Source of the DNA: JAPUDS01 sp050258575
Lineage (GTDB): Bacteria; Patescibacteriota; Saccharimonadia; Saccharimonadales; Saccharimonadaceae
Reading direction: 5' to 3'
NCBI GenBank assembly: GCA_050258575.1
Contig: JBLMYZ010000038.1
Span: 1 to 16,264, forward strand
Length of the DNA: 16,264 nt
A program made the translations under genes and the position numbers. Positions 1 through 7,483 of the stretch are shown here, in pieces. The notes beneath the pieces were generated by a model that saw only the letters and a program-made list of their open reading frames with translations, was not told where the DNA came from and did not search any database. Position 1 is the first letter of the stretch. Each line of letters opens with the position of its first letter.

Positions 1-417
1 GTTTCGCCAGCAAAAAGCGTGTTTATCTGCGCCAAACTCGAGGAAGAGTTGCGCGGATTAGACGCCAGCGATCGACAGGAAATGCTAGAAAGCTACGGCG
101 TTAGCGAGTCTGGCCTCACTCAACTCGTGCATGCTGCTTATGACACCTTGCACTTACAAAGCTATCTCACCGCGGGCGACAAAGAAGTTCGCGCCTGGAC
201 AATCCCCCAGGGAGCGACCGCGCCAGAAGCGGCCGGAGTTATTCACACTGACTTTGAAAAAGGTTTTATCGCTGCGCAAATCATCAACTACCACAATCTT
301 GTCGCCGCCGGTTCAGAAGCAGCCGTTAAAGCCGCGGGCAAGATTCACACCGTTGGTCGTGACTATGTTATGCAGCCAGATGATGTCGTAGAGTTTCGGT
401 TCAACGTCAAAAAGTAA
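1..417 (+). CDS. ychF: Ribosome-associated ATPase/GTPase YchF, C-terminal fragment (5' end outside window)
   Basis: The reading frame is open from base 1, so this is the C-terminal ~138 residues of a longer gene cut by the window edge. The segment RAWTIPQGATAPEAAGVIHT, then DFEKGFIAAQI and a closing DVVEFRFNV, is the TGS domain and C-terminus of YchF/OLA1, an Obg-family P-loop NTPase that prefers ATP and binds ribosomes. The nucleotide-binding G domain and coiled-coil hairpin lie upstream of the window. A GTG at 19 could be mistaken for a start but lies inside the conserved domain. The gene is convergent with the last minor pilin, with only five bases between the two stop codons, and has no evident functional link to the pilus locus. 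It is the only plus-strand gene here. Confidence 0.95.
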   Translation, partial: VSPAKSVFICAKLEEELRGLDASDRQEMLESYGVSESGLTQLVHAAYDTLHLQSYLTAGDKEVRAWTIPQGATAPEAAGVIHTDFEKGFIAAQIINYHNLVAAGSEAAVKAAGKIHTVGRDYVMQPDDVVEFRFNVKK

Positions 418-422
418 CCGTA

Positions 423-1565
423 CTACCAGCCGCAGGTACTACCAGTGATCACCGTACCGCTGATCTTCATATTTTTGCATATGTCGCCTGTACCAGGATC
501 TGAGCCAAAAGCTTCGGCAACATACTCGGGAATATCGACGTTGCTAGTGTAGCTCACGCGTGCCTTCAAGCGGCGAAAAGTATTGCCGGTTTTGCCCGTT
601 GAGTCGATCGATGGCTGCACGTTGTCGAACAAAACATCATTTCCCAGCGCATCTTTCATACTAACCTGAAAACTAGTTTTTTTGTGGATCGCCGTCACTC
701 GTAGATAATAGTCGAGAGAGGCGTCAAACTGCGAGCCGCTTGGGTTGCCCAGTACTACCGTACCGCACGCGTACGGTACTTGATCTTTATCGCAGCCAAT
801 GATTTGCGGCCCTAGCTTTGGGTTGGCCTCGTTAGCGTCGTCATCGAGCGTATCAAGTCCCATGACGATATCTGTCGTTAACGTCGACTGGACATTCACG
901 GCGAGAAACGCAGTTTTACTCTGTATAGCGTCGCGCGTTATGTTTGTCCGCGGAACAGCAATAAGCTGCAAACGGAGATACGACGGACGGTCACCTAACT
1001 CGCTGAGGCTCGGGTTACTAACCGAAGCCGGGCCAGTTGCGGTGATTTGCCCGTCGGTACTTGACCGATGCCAAGCCACCCGTACCGACGAGATAGGAGC
1101 CGCCCCTGCTGCCCGCAACGGTACAATAACACTGTTTCCCGGGCTAGTTTGCGACTCAAACGTTGCAGTATCGTTCGCGACCGTCAGACAAGTCACATAC
1201 TGGCCATCGCCGGTCGCGTTTGACGTAAACACTCGTCCGTCTGGCTGAAGACCCAGCTTCGTTTGCAAATCACTGCTGCTGTAAATTGTGCTACAGCCTG
1301 CTGAACCACTGAGAACTGTTATCTTGAGCGGATCGGCGTCTGGTAGATTTTTCAAATGTAGCAGCACTCGTTTGCCGTCTTCTATACCGGAACGCGCCGC
1401 CGCGAGAGCACTGGCCGACGAACTGTTGTCGATCGCCTGCTGTTGCTCAATGTTGACAATACGAACAAAACTAATCGTCAATATGCTGATAATAATGATG
1501 AAAAACACGACTGAAAATATCGAAACCGATCCGTTCTCTTCACTGCCTATTCTGTGATAATTCAT
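423..1565 (-). CDS. GspK/PilX-like minor pilin (fourth gene of the minor pilin set)
   Basis: A protein of 380 residues with a short leader ending in Gly12 (MNYHRIGSEENG) followed by a hydrophobic helix (about residues 13-35) and then a helical stretch rich in Ala and Ser. This is class III prepilin architecture. The Glu normally at +5 of the mature pilin is absent (the mature N-terminus reads SVSIF), as in GspK and PilX, which sit at the very tip of pseudopili and pili. Its length, well above the neighbouring pilins, also fits GspK. I chose the ATG at 1565 over the one at 1571 because the Shine-Dalgarno AAGGAGG lies 7 nt before 1565 but directly abuts 1571. The gene follows the third minor pilin by 12 bp and ends the operon. 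The exact C-terminal fold is not recognised. GspK/PilX-like is a role inferred from position, the missing Glu5 and size. Confidence 0.75.
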   Translation of the reverse strand: MNYHRIGSEENGSVSIFSVVFFIIIISILTISFVRIVNIEQQQAIDNSSSASALAAARSGIEDGKRVLLHLKNLPDADPLKITVLSGSAGCSTIYSSSDLQTKLGLQPDGRVFTSNATGDGQYVTCLTVANDTATFESQTSPGNSVIVPLRAAGAAPISSVRVAWHRSSTDGQITATGPASVSNPSLSELGDRPSYLRLQLIAVPRTNITRDAIQSKTAFLAVNVQSTLTTDIVMGLDTLDDDANEANPKLGPQIIGCDKDQVPYACGTVVLGNPSGSQFDASLDYYLRVTAIHKKTSFQVSMKDALGNDVLFDNVQPSIDSTGKTGNTFRRLKARVSYTSNVDIPEYVAEAFGSDPGTGDICKNMKISGTVITGSTCGW

Positions 1566-1577
1566 TGTCATTCCTCC

Positions 1578-2237
1578 TTAACTTGCTCTCGGTGCATATA
1601 CTATTCGCGTAAAGTCTGTCCGTGCACAAAACTCACCTAGACGACCTGGTGCACAGGCGTTTAGAGCAGGCGTTTCGTACATATCGGTTTTCGTTGTGCC
1701 TAAAACAACACTGATACGGAATAACGGTTTTTGCGTATCGTCCACTTTGATATCGATGACGCCTGAGAAGCCGCCGAGCAACTCGGAAGTTTTATTTGTC
1801 GCCCCTGTTCCTGGATAATCGAGCACGTCCCATGTCGTTGCGCTGGCTGGCGGACACTGCGCATTGGTAGTCCGAACAAGGTAAACTTTATCCTCAATAT
1901 GAGGTGCTTTGTATTTTATTGCCCAGTATGACGACGGGCTTTCAAGCGACGGGATAGTGTTCCAATAATACACCGCTGCATCGGTACAAAGCACACCCCC
2001 AGTCGTCCCAATACTCTGTTGGTGAACGGTAGCACTTGCTGCAATATCGTTCGAAATCTGGTCGACGATCGTACGCGACGCCTGGTTGATAGACTTCAGC
2101 GCTAAGCCTTTGTTAAACGCTGCGGTCGCCTGCATCGTAATAGTGACAATAAACAGCAAAAGTATAGCAATAAACGTCAGTGCTATCGTCAACTCAACTA
2201 TAGTAAATCCTGGGTATGTCTTTCTAGTTATCGCCAT
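1578..2237 (-). CDS. GspJ/PilW-like minor pilin
   Basis: A 219-residue prepilin-like protein. The leader MAITRKTYPG ends in Gly10 and is followed by FTIVELTIAL with Glu at +5 of the mature protein, the standard PilD cleavage and N-methylation site, then about 20 hydrophobic residues. The C-terminal half is a soluble head with four Cys that could form disulfides. It is third of four minor pilin genes. Its start overlaps the stop of the upstream gene by 14 bp, with GAGG 7 nt before the ATG, so translation is probably coupled. The position corresponds to GspJ/PilW in the usual H-I-J-K order. The GspJ label rests on synteny and N-terminal features, not on recognised head-domain similarity. Confidence 0.8.
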   Translation of the reverse strand: MAITRKTYPGFTIVELTIALTFIAILLLFIVTITMQATAAFNKGLALKSINQASRTIVDQISNDIAASATVHQQSIGTTGGVLCTDAAVYYWNTIPSLESPSSYWAIKYKAPHIEDKVYLVRTTNAQCPPASATTWDVLDYPGTGATNKTSELLGGFSGVIDIKVDDTQKPLFRISVVLGTTKTDMYETPALNACAPGRLGEFCARTDFTRIVYAPRAS

Positions 2238-2817
2238 CGTATAACCTCATAATTGTTACTTCGTGTTGTAACACCCCACCTCCCGGACCGTTCCAACAGG
2301 CATGTACTGCAAAATCGATAGCATCGGGCGGCGACGAGCCTTTTACGTTGTACGCCTCTATCCACATCCATCGGCCAGGCGTAGCGATCGTCTGCGGCGT
2401 TGCACCTGCATAAGGCTGCAAACTCGCACCAGTCGCTGGGTCATAAGCTATATAGAACGCTTTACTGCTCTTTGGTTTGCATACCGTATCATCCACCAGG
2501 TCACCCGGCACGCCATGGCCGCCGAGGTTAAGGTAGCCATTTGGCTGAGATACTGGCTGTAGTATGTTATCTCTCCATTGTGCAGCCAGTCCCCCGACGG
2601 CCGCTCGGTCTTTCATATAAAGCTCGCGTGCATAGCGCAGCATCGCGGTCTGGCCCTCAATATGAGACCGCACCTGAGAACGCTCCACGGACAACTGTAG
2701 CGAGGTCAGCCCGCGGCTAATCACAGAGATCGTCAACATCACTACGACCGCCGAAACAGCAATCGCCAACATAACCTCGACAAGGGTATCGCCGCGTTGT
2801 TTGGCTATATGCCGCAT
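2224..2817 (-). CDS. GspI/PilV-like minor pilin
   Basis: A 197-residue prepilin-like protein. The leader MRHIAKQRG ends at Gly9, followed by DTLVEVMLAIAVSAVV. Glu is at +5, but the mature N-terminal residue would be Asp instead of the usual Phe or Met. An open frame continues upstream to 2937, but that extension is a basic, Arg/Trp-rich stretch that lies inside the preceding pilin gene in another frame. The ATG at 2817 has GGAG 5 nt upstream and gives a normal short leader. The gene overlaps its upstream neighbour by 13 bp and its downstream neighbour by 14 bp, so the four pilins are probably made in fixed proportion by coupled translation. The -EVMLAI- core resembles the GspI/PilV family. 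Confidence 0.8.
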   Translation of the reverse strand: MRHIAKQRGDTLVEVMLAIAVSAVVVMLTISVISRGLTSLQLSVERSQVRSHIEGQTAMLRYARELYMKDRAAVGGLAAQWRDNILQPVSQPNGYLNLGGHGVPGDLVDDTVCKPKSSKAFYIAYDPATGASLQPYAGATPQTIATPGRWMWIEAYNVKGSSPPDAIDFAVHACWNGPGGGVLQHEVTIMRLYDGDN

Positions 2818-3668
2818 GCTGACTCCATTTCTGTCATGCCCAGCCCAGCCACTGCCGTGATTGCGGTCTGGCCGGCTGACGACAATCCGCCGACACGTAC
2901 TGCGCCATATGTCGCGCCATCGGCCGACTTGATGCAAATATTGGTGGGCTGTTGGTAAACACTACCGTTAGAAAAATTGATATAGCCTTCAGTTGGCGAC
3001 GTCAGAGCTAGTGTCCTGCCTTTTGGAAAAGTGCCGCCTGACTGGTTAAAGGTGTACGAGATCACCTCGCCGGACAATGGTGAACGGATAAGGAGATAGC
3101 TGTCGATCTGGCGTGTCGCCGGATCGCCAGTGCAGGTACCAACTGGAGCAACAGGATCTGTTTCGTTGACTGCACTGTTAACACCCCGACAGGTTCGGTC
3201 GATACCCGCTCCCCACGGAATATCGTAAGAGCGTACTGTTGACGCAGCTGTCACGACAGTCGGGTTATAGGCGGCCACTACCTCTCCTTCAGTTGCCGTT
3301 GCTGCCGGCGCTACCAACGGCGTTGCCCCTATAACCGGATAGCTTTTAATCACACTGCCACTTTGCAGCGTCACTACACGTCCGAGCAGCAAGCAGTCGC
3401 TTTTCCCCGGTTCGTTAGTGACGAGCGATGTTACTTCCATGGCCACCCGGTTACAGCCAACTGAAGCGTCGCGATCGTTTAGCCCGCTCACTACATCGCT
3501 ATACTGTTGCTGCAAAAACGCCTGCGTGCTGCGAATACCGTCGTTAAAACGCGTCCGAGCAATCTGAGCTCCCATACCAACAAATACCATGACAATCATG
3601 AGCGCAGAGACACCGAGAAACAGCATCACTTCGATGACGGTAAAGCCTTGATCGTCAGATGTTTGCAT
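2805..3668 (-). CDS. GspH/FimU-like minor pilin, first gene of the minor pilin operon
   Basis: A 287-residue prepilin-like protein. The leader MQTSDDQG ends at Gly8 and is followed by FTVIEVMLFLGVSALM with Glu at +5 of the mature protein, then a hydrophobic helix to about residue 32 and a large soluble head containing several Cys. It is the first gene of a four-gene unit with overlapping or closely spaced reading frames. There is no Shine-Dalgarno before the ATG. Instead a perfect extended -10 (TGCTATAAT) ends 7 bases upstream of the ATG, so the mRNA is probably leaderless. By position it takes the GspH/FimU slot. At 287 residues it is longer than typical FimU or GspH. Confidence 0.82.
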   Translation of the reverse strand: MQTSDDQGFTVIEVMLFLGVSALMIVMVFVGMGAQIARTRFNDGIRSTQAFLQQQYSDVVSGLNDRDASVGCNRVAMEVTSLVTNEPGKSDCLLLGRVVTLQSGSVIKSYPVIGATPLVAPAATATEGEVVAAYNPTVVTAASTVRSYDIPWGAGIDRTCRGVNSAVNETDPVAPVGTCTGDPATRQIDSYLLIRSPLSGEVISYTFNQSGGTFPKGRTLALTSPTEGYINFSNGSVYQQPTNICIKSADGATYGAVRVGGLSSAGQTAITAVAGLGMTEMESACGI

Positions 3669-3675
3669 ACGGTTG

Positions 3676-3684
3676 ATTATAGCA
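3676..3684 (-). promoter_or_regulatory. Minor pilin operon promoter, extended -10
   Basis: TGCTATAAT on the minus strand is a perfect extended -10 (hexamer 3676-3681) in the 34-bp gap after pilD. The predicted start, 3669 or 3668, is at or one base before the ATG at 3668. No Shine-Dalgarno and no good -35 are seen. Confidence 0.65.
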
Positions 3685-3702
3685 TAAGCGTTATAATAAT
3701 AA

Positions 3703-4515
3703 CTATGGGTTTGGTAGTCCCAGAACCAACAAATACCAGTCGATTACCGCATCAGACCACAGAAAAGCGCCTATGGCTGCAATGATGAGAAATGGTCCGA
3801 ACGGAATTTTGGCAGCACGAGTGATCTTACCCCGAATCAGCGGGCCGAGTACAGTGAGTGTTCCGAGAAAGTTCGCGAGCACTAGCGCGACCAATGCCTG
3901 CTGCCATGTCAGTAAGAAGCCCATCGCTAGACCGATCTTAATATCACCCGCTCCAACCCAACGTTTGCGCGAGAGAATATACAGCGTTCCATATACTCCC
4001 GCAATAGGCAACATTGCAAGCATTAGCCCGGGAAGCATTTGGCTAAGTGGTGGACGGAGGTAAGCTTGTCGAAACACGAAAAATACTGCGCTCACAGCGA
4101 CGAACAACCAGAGAACAACGGTTGGTAGCAGCTTCCAGCGTAGATCGTACACAAACAGTATTGCCGATACAACAATAACACCCAGCCAGAGCACAAACAT
4201 GACACTCGCAAGCACATTGTCAAACTGAAACGGCCAAAAAACATAAGAGGTCACAAAAGCAGTTGCCGTAAATAACTCGACTACCAGCGTTTTTTGTCCA
4301 ATTTTTTTATGACAATACCGGCACCTGCCCGCGAGTAAGAGCCACGATACTACTGGTAGAAGATCATACCATGCAAGCGTATGGTGACAGTGTTCACACT
4401 CTGAACGCTCGGTAACAAAATTACGCCGTTCATGTAGTCGCCAAGCGACTGCTCCGGCAAAACTACCGAATGCCGCACCAACCACACCGAGCCAAACCAT
4501 AAGAAATATCGTCAT
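3703..4515 (-). CDS. pilD: Prepilin peptidase / N-methyltransferase (A24 family)
   Basis: A polytopic membrane protein of 270 residues. It has the bifunctional PilD architecture. An N-terminal cytoplasmic loop carries two CxxC pairs (Cys40/43 and Cys65/68) within the typical context AWYDLLPVVSWLLLAGRC. The aspartate protease residues are Asp124 (YDLRWKLLP) and Asp191 in the GxGD motif (VGAGDIKIGLAMG). The late IPFGPFLIIAA segment is also characteristic. The enzyme removes the positively charged leader of prepilins after Gly and methylates the new N-terminus at the cytoplasmic face of the membrane. Substrates encoded here are the major pilin and the four minor pilins. The gene stands alone between the major pilin terminator and the minor pilin promoter. 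No Shine-Dalgarno precedes the ATG, and a TGGTATTAT extended -10 suggests a leaderless transcript. An alternative in-frame ATG at 4500 is less likely. Confidence 0.96.
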   Translation of the reverse strand: MTIFLMVWLGVVGAAFGSFAGAVAWRLHERRNFVTERSECEHCHHTLAWYDLLPVVSWLLLAGRCRYCHKKIGQKTLVVELFTATAFVTSYVFWPFQFDNVLASVMFVLWLGVIVVSAILFVYDLRWKLLPTVVLWLFVAVSAVFFVFRQAYLRPPLSQMLPGLMLAMLPIAGVYGTLYILSRKRWVGAGDIKIGLAMGFLLTWQQALVALVLANFLGTLTVLGPLIRGKITRAAKIPFGPFLIIAAIGAFLWSDAVIDWYLLVLGLPNP

Positions 4516-4521
4516 TTACTT

Positions 4522-4530
4522 ATAATACCA
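4522..4530 (-). promoter_or_regulatory. pilD promoter, extended -10
   Basis: TGGTATTAT on the minus strand (hexamer 4522-4527) lies just past the pilin terminator. The predicted transcription start coincides with the A of the pilD ATG at 4515, which has no Shine-Dalgarno. A -35 would fall inside the terminator stem and is not recognisable. Confidence 0.55.
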
Positions 4531-4532
4531 TA

Positions 4533-4560
4533 CGAAAACACCCCGCCTGGGGTGTTTTCG
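4533..4560. terminator. Bidirectional intrinsic terminator after the major pilin
   Basis: A perfect 12-bp stem CGAAAACACCCC / GGGGTGTTTTCG with a 4-nt loop. The A-run in one arm and T-run in the other give a GC-rich core flanked by U-rich RNA in either direction. It lies 26 bp after the pilin stop codon and 17 bp before the pilD start, so it separates the pilin mRNA from pilD. Confidence 0.88.
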
Positions 4561-4586
4561 CCTACATACTAATATCCTTAGGCTCT

Positions 4587-5090
4587 TCAGCGATTGTCCA
4601 TGCAGTACGAGTTACCGCTTTCAAGACCAACCAAGACGGCGAAATTTCTCGACGAAGTAGTTGCAGTCGTACCACCCGTTGCAGGATCACACTGATGTTT
4701 ATCCCGGAACGTCATCGTATTGTTCAAATCAGTGTATGACGCAGGAGTTGTGAGCGCATCGATGGTAAGAATATATTGCTCACCTTTTGCGCCAGCCGTA
4801 TTACCTCGTGGATCCATAAACGTATCTTTACCGTTCGCGCGAACGTATTGATTGATCCAATCAACTGAGTTAGCGGATGTGATTGTCGGATTTGTTCCGT
4901 TATGATTGCCTGCGTAGTTAATGATAGCTGTGTTCAGCCGTCCGAGATCCTGACGACGCTGGTTGTCACGCTGCGAACGTTGCAGGGCCGGTACGGCCAA
5001 GAATACCACGAGGAAGATAAGTGCGGCGATAGCCAGCACCAAAACCACCTCGATGATGGTAAAGCCCTTGGTTGATGTTTGTTGTTTCAT
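4587..5090 (-). CDS. pilA: Major type IV pilin (PilA-like)
   Basis: A 167-residue class III prepilin. The leader MKQQTSTKG ends at Gly9, followed by FTIIEVVLVLAIAALIFLVV with Glu at +5. The mature protein would have about 158 residues: a long N-terminal helix continuing through a charged, Arg/Gln-rich stretch (about residues 37-52) and a small globular head. Cys134 and Cys163 could close a C-terminal disulfide-bounded loop like the D-region of other pilins. I call it the major pilin because it has the best promoter in the window, a monocistronic layout with its own terminator, the size typical of a fibre subunit, and a position next to pilC and pilD. A G-rich Shine-Dalgarno-like tract (AGGGGGT) lies about 10 nt before the ATG. 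Which pilin is most abundant cannot be proven from sequence. Confidence 0.9.
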   Translation of the reverse strand: MKQQTSTKGFTIIEVVLVLAIAALIFLVVFLAVPALQRSQRDNQRRQDLGRLNTAIINYAGNHNGTNPTITSANSVDWINQYVRANGKDTFMDPRGNTAGAKGEQYILTIDALTTPASYTDLNNTMTFRDKHQCDPATGGTTATTSSRNFAVLVGLESGNSYCMDNR

Positions 5091-5148
5091 ATGTGTGTGA
5101 CCCCCTACCCTTAAGTATATGTATAGCGCCTAAAACGCTCATGGTTAT

Positions 5149-5176
5149 ATTGTAGCAACTACAGCACTGACGTCAA
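5149..5176 (-). promoter_or_regulatory. Major pilin promoter
   Basis: On the minus strand TTGACG (5171-5176), a 16-nt spacer, and TGC-TACAAT (hexamer 5149-5154) together form the most consensus-like promoter in the window. Transcription should start near 5142, giving a leader of about 52 nt with a G-rich ribosome site. The -35 overlaps the palindrome TGACGTCA (5168-5175), which could be an operator. Confidence 0.75.
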
Positions 5177-5184
5177 GCAGTTTT

Positions 5185-6399
5185 TTAACGGATCGCACCC
5201 GATCCGACAAGACCATAGATCGGTAGCAGGATTGCCACGACCAAGAAACCGGCTACGACAGCCAACATCACCATAAGTACCGGTTCAATAGCGGTCGAAA
5301 TAGCGCGAATCTCAGCGTCAAGCTCTTTTTCGTAGTACGTCGCGGTTTTCTCCATCATTGTATCTATAGAACCAGACTGTTCCCCGACTCCGAGCATCTG
5401 TGGAATAAGCGGCAAAATATATTCTTCGTCCTTCAGTGACACCGACAACGCTTTTCCACCTTTAACTTTTTCGGCAGCACGTTTGATAGCCTGGCCCACT
5501 TTGACGTTATTGACCGCTTCAGCGCAAATTTTCAGAACCTCCAACACCTGCACGCCGCTTGACATCAACACTTCACCGGTACGGGCAAACCGCGCCATGT
5601 AAAGCTTGCGGAACATTCCGCCGAACAGCGGCATGTTGTATTTGATAGCGTCCCATTGATTACGGCCTTTCTCAGTGTTGATATACTGACGGAGAAAATA
5701 AGCACCACCGATACTCAACAAGATAAGTAACCACCAAAAATATCGCACGAAGTTAGCGACCATCACCATGACCAGCGTGACGAACGGCAGACTCTGCCGC
5801 AAATCCTTATAGAGCTGTTCGATCTGTGGGATGACGCTTACCATCATGAAGGTGATAACGATAACAATCACTATCACGACAATAGCCGGATACACCATAG
5901 CACCGCGTACTTTACTAATCACCTCAGCATCTTTCTCTAGCTGGTTCGCTACTCGCTCTAGCGACCGATCGAGCGTTCCTGACACCTCACCAGCACCGAT
6001 AAGAGCAACAACGACATTTGACGCTATGTTTGGATGCTTCGCAAAAGCCACAGACAACGCCTTACCACCCTCAATATCTGCAATAATTTCTTGAATAGCA
6101 GCTTTCAAGCGTTCGTTGGTTGTCTGGTCTGCCACCGTCCGAAGCGACTGAGCTAGCGGCAAACCAGCGTTAAGCAGGGTTGACAGTTGCCGAAAGAAGA
6201 TAACTCTGTCTTTTGACTTTATGCGGTCCGTCATGTTTTTAAAAAGGCCTTTTGGCGCATCAACGGCGATAATCTCTACCGGCGTCAGCCCGCGAGCGAT
6301 CAACAACTTTGCCGCTGCTCGTTCCGAGTCGGCTTGAATAGTTGAGGTGATTTTTTTTGTGTCGTTGTCACTCCGTGCAACATATTGAAACAACGCCAT
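5185..6399 (-). CDS. pilC: Type IV pilus inner-membrane platform protein PilC
   Basis: A 404-residue GspF/PilC family protein, the normal length. It has two copies of the T2SSF helical domain, roughly residues 65-190 (FFRQLSTLLNAGLPLAQSL, then GEVSGTLDRSLERVA) and 268-392 (FARTGEVLMSSGVQVLEVL, then GEQSGSIDTMMEKTA). Three hydrophobic segments follow each half or lie between them (about 168-192, 215-240, 372-397). PilC sits in the membrane over the hexameric ATPases and is thought to be turned by them to insert or remove pilins. It is the last gene of the operon, one base after the pilT stop codon, with GAGGAG 5 nt before the ATG. No terminator is seen after it, so transcripts may read into the major pilin unit. 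Confidence 0.96.
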   Translation of the reverse strand: MALFQYVARSDNDTKKITSTIQADSERAAAKLLIARGLTPVEIIAVDAPKGLFKNMTDRIKSKDRVIFFRQLSTLLNAGLPLAQSLRTVADQTTNERLKAAIQEIIADIEGGKALSVAFAKHPNIASNVVVALIGAGEVSGTLDRSLERVANQLEKDAEVISKVRGAMVYPAIVVIVIVIVITFMMVSVIPQIEQLYKDLRQSLPFVTLVMVMVANFVRYFWWLLILLSIGGAYFLRQYINTEKGRNQWDAIKYNMPLFGGMFRKLYMARFARTGEVLMSSGVQVLEVLKICAEAVNNVKVGQAIKRAAEKVKGGKALSVSLKDEEYILPLIPQMLGVGEQSGSIDTMMEKTATYYEKELDAEIRAISTAIEPVLMVMLAVVAGFLVVAILLPIYGLVGSGAIR

Positions 6400-6400
6400 G

Positions 6401-7471
6401 CTAACTCCTCATCATCCGGTCGAACTCTGCCAGATCGACTGCGTAGTTACGAGCTTCGTCATAGGTCACGGTTCCAGCTTGCACGAGACCAATAAGCGTT
6501 TTGTCCATCGACTGCATACCTTGGTCAGCCCCCGTTTGAATAACCGCATCAAGCTGGTGTGTTTTGCCTTCGCGGATAATGTTGCGGACTGCCGACGTCG
6601 CAACCAGCACCTCTGCCGCCACTACTCGCCCACCGCCGATTGCCGGTACCAGCCGCTGCGAACAGATCGCCATCAGAATATTTGACAGCTGAGCGCGAAT
6701 CTGCGGTTGTTGGTGCGGCGGGAAAACGTCAATCATGCGATCGATCGACTGCGCTGCTGAGTTTGTGTGGAGTGTGGCAAACACCAAGTGGCCAGTCTCG
6801 GCGATAGTGATAGCCGCCGAAATAGTTTCGAGGTCTCGCATCTCGCCGATAAGCACAACGTCTGGGTCTTGCCGCAAACTGGAGCGCAGCGCGGCCGAAA
6901 AACTGTACGTGTCATAGTGAATCTCGCGCTGTACGACAACAGATTTTTTTGAGTGATGCGTAAACTCGATCGGATCCTCAATCGTGATAATATGATGCGC
7001 TCGTTCCTCGTTGATCTTGTCAACCAGCGCCGATAGCGTCGTTGACTTTCCTGAGCCCGTCGGACCAGTCACAAGCACCAAGCCGCGCGGATATTCTGAG
7101 AACGTGTTGACAATAGCTGGCATACCGAGTTCCTGAATAGTTTTTATATCGTTCGGGATCAAACGTAGTGCCGCAGCAAGATTACCTCGCTCATGAAAAG
7201 CGTTGACGCGAAAACGACCGAGATCGCCAAACGCGAAGCTAAAGTCAAATTCCTTATCTTTGATAAGAATCTGCTGCTGATCTTGGTCGAGCGTCGCGAA
7301 CACTAGTTTTTCAACCTCGGCATCGTTCATCTCTTTAAATCCAGCGATCGGGGCAAGCGATCCGTCAACTCGAAGCATGGGCGGTAACCCGACCTGAATG
7401 TGCAAGTCAGATGCCTTTTTCCGGATGACTTCCTCTAGTAGTACCTCTATACGTAATTCTTGCTGTGCCAT
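6401..7471 (-). CDS. pilT: Pilus retraction ATPase PilT
   Basis: A 356-residue VirB11-like secretion ATPase with the usual PilT length. An N-terminal PAS-like domain begins KKASDLHIQVGLPPMLRVDG. It is followed by Walker A GPTGSGKS (residues 136-143), the Asp box IEDPIEF, Walker B within DPDVVLIGEMRD (202-213) and the His box ETGHLVFATLHT (about 225-236). The PilT signature AVRNIIREGK (295-304, compare AIRNLIRE), which is needed for retraction, separates it from PilB. It depolymerises the pilus by driving PilC in the opposite sense to PilB. The ATG at 7471 is preferred over the in-frame GTG at 7477 because AAGGAG lies 5 nt before the ATG and overlaps the GTG. It starts 12 bp after pilB and ends one base before pilC. 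Confidence 0.97.
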   Translation of the reverse strand: MAQQELRIEVLLEEVIRKKASDLHIQVGLPPMLRVDGSLAPIAGFKEMNDAEVEKLVFATLDQDQQQILIKDKEFDFSFAFGDLGRFRVNAFHERGNLAAALRLIPNDIKTIQELGMPAIVNTFSEYPRGLVLVTGPTGSGKSTTLSALVDKINEERAHHIITIEDPIEFTHHSKKSVVVQREIHYDTYSFSAALRSSLRQDPDVVLIGEMRDLETISAAITIAETGHLVFATLHTNSAAQSIDRMIDVFPPHQQPQIRAQLSNILMAICSQRLVPAIGGGRVVAAEVLVATSAVRNIIREGKTHQLDAVIQTGADQGMQSMDKTLIGLVQAGTVTYDEARNYAVDLAEFDRMMRS

Positions 7472-7483
7472 ACCCACTCCTTT

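Noticed and set aside
420..445. 10-bp direct repeat GTACTACCAG (420-429 and 436-445)
   Set aside because: It falls at the end of the last minor pilin gene (the first copy spans its stop). It is short and there is no sign of insertion or of an attachment site.
2818..2937. Upstream extension of the second minor pilin
   Set aside because: It lies within the first minor pilin in another frame, is rich in Arg/Trp, and would place the prepilin cleavage site about 49 residues from the N-terminus. ATG 2817 has a ribosome site.
4587..5090. Recoded UGA (Gracilibacteria/Absconditabacteria code)
   Set aside because: UGA ends several genes at the expected protein end (major pilin, pilO, the wall protein), and no conserved Gly in PilB, PilT or PilC is encoded by UGA.
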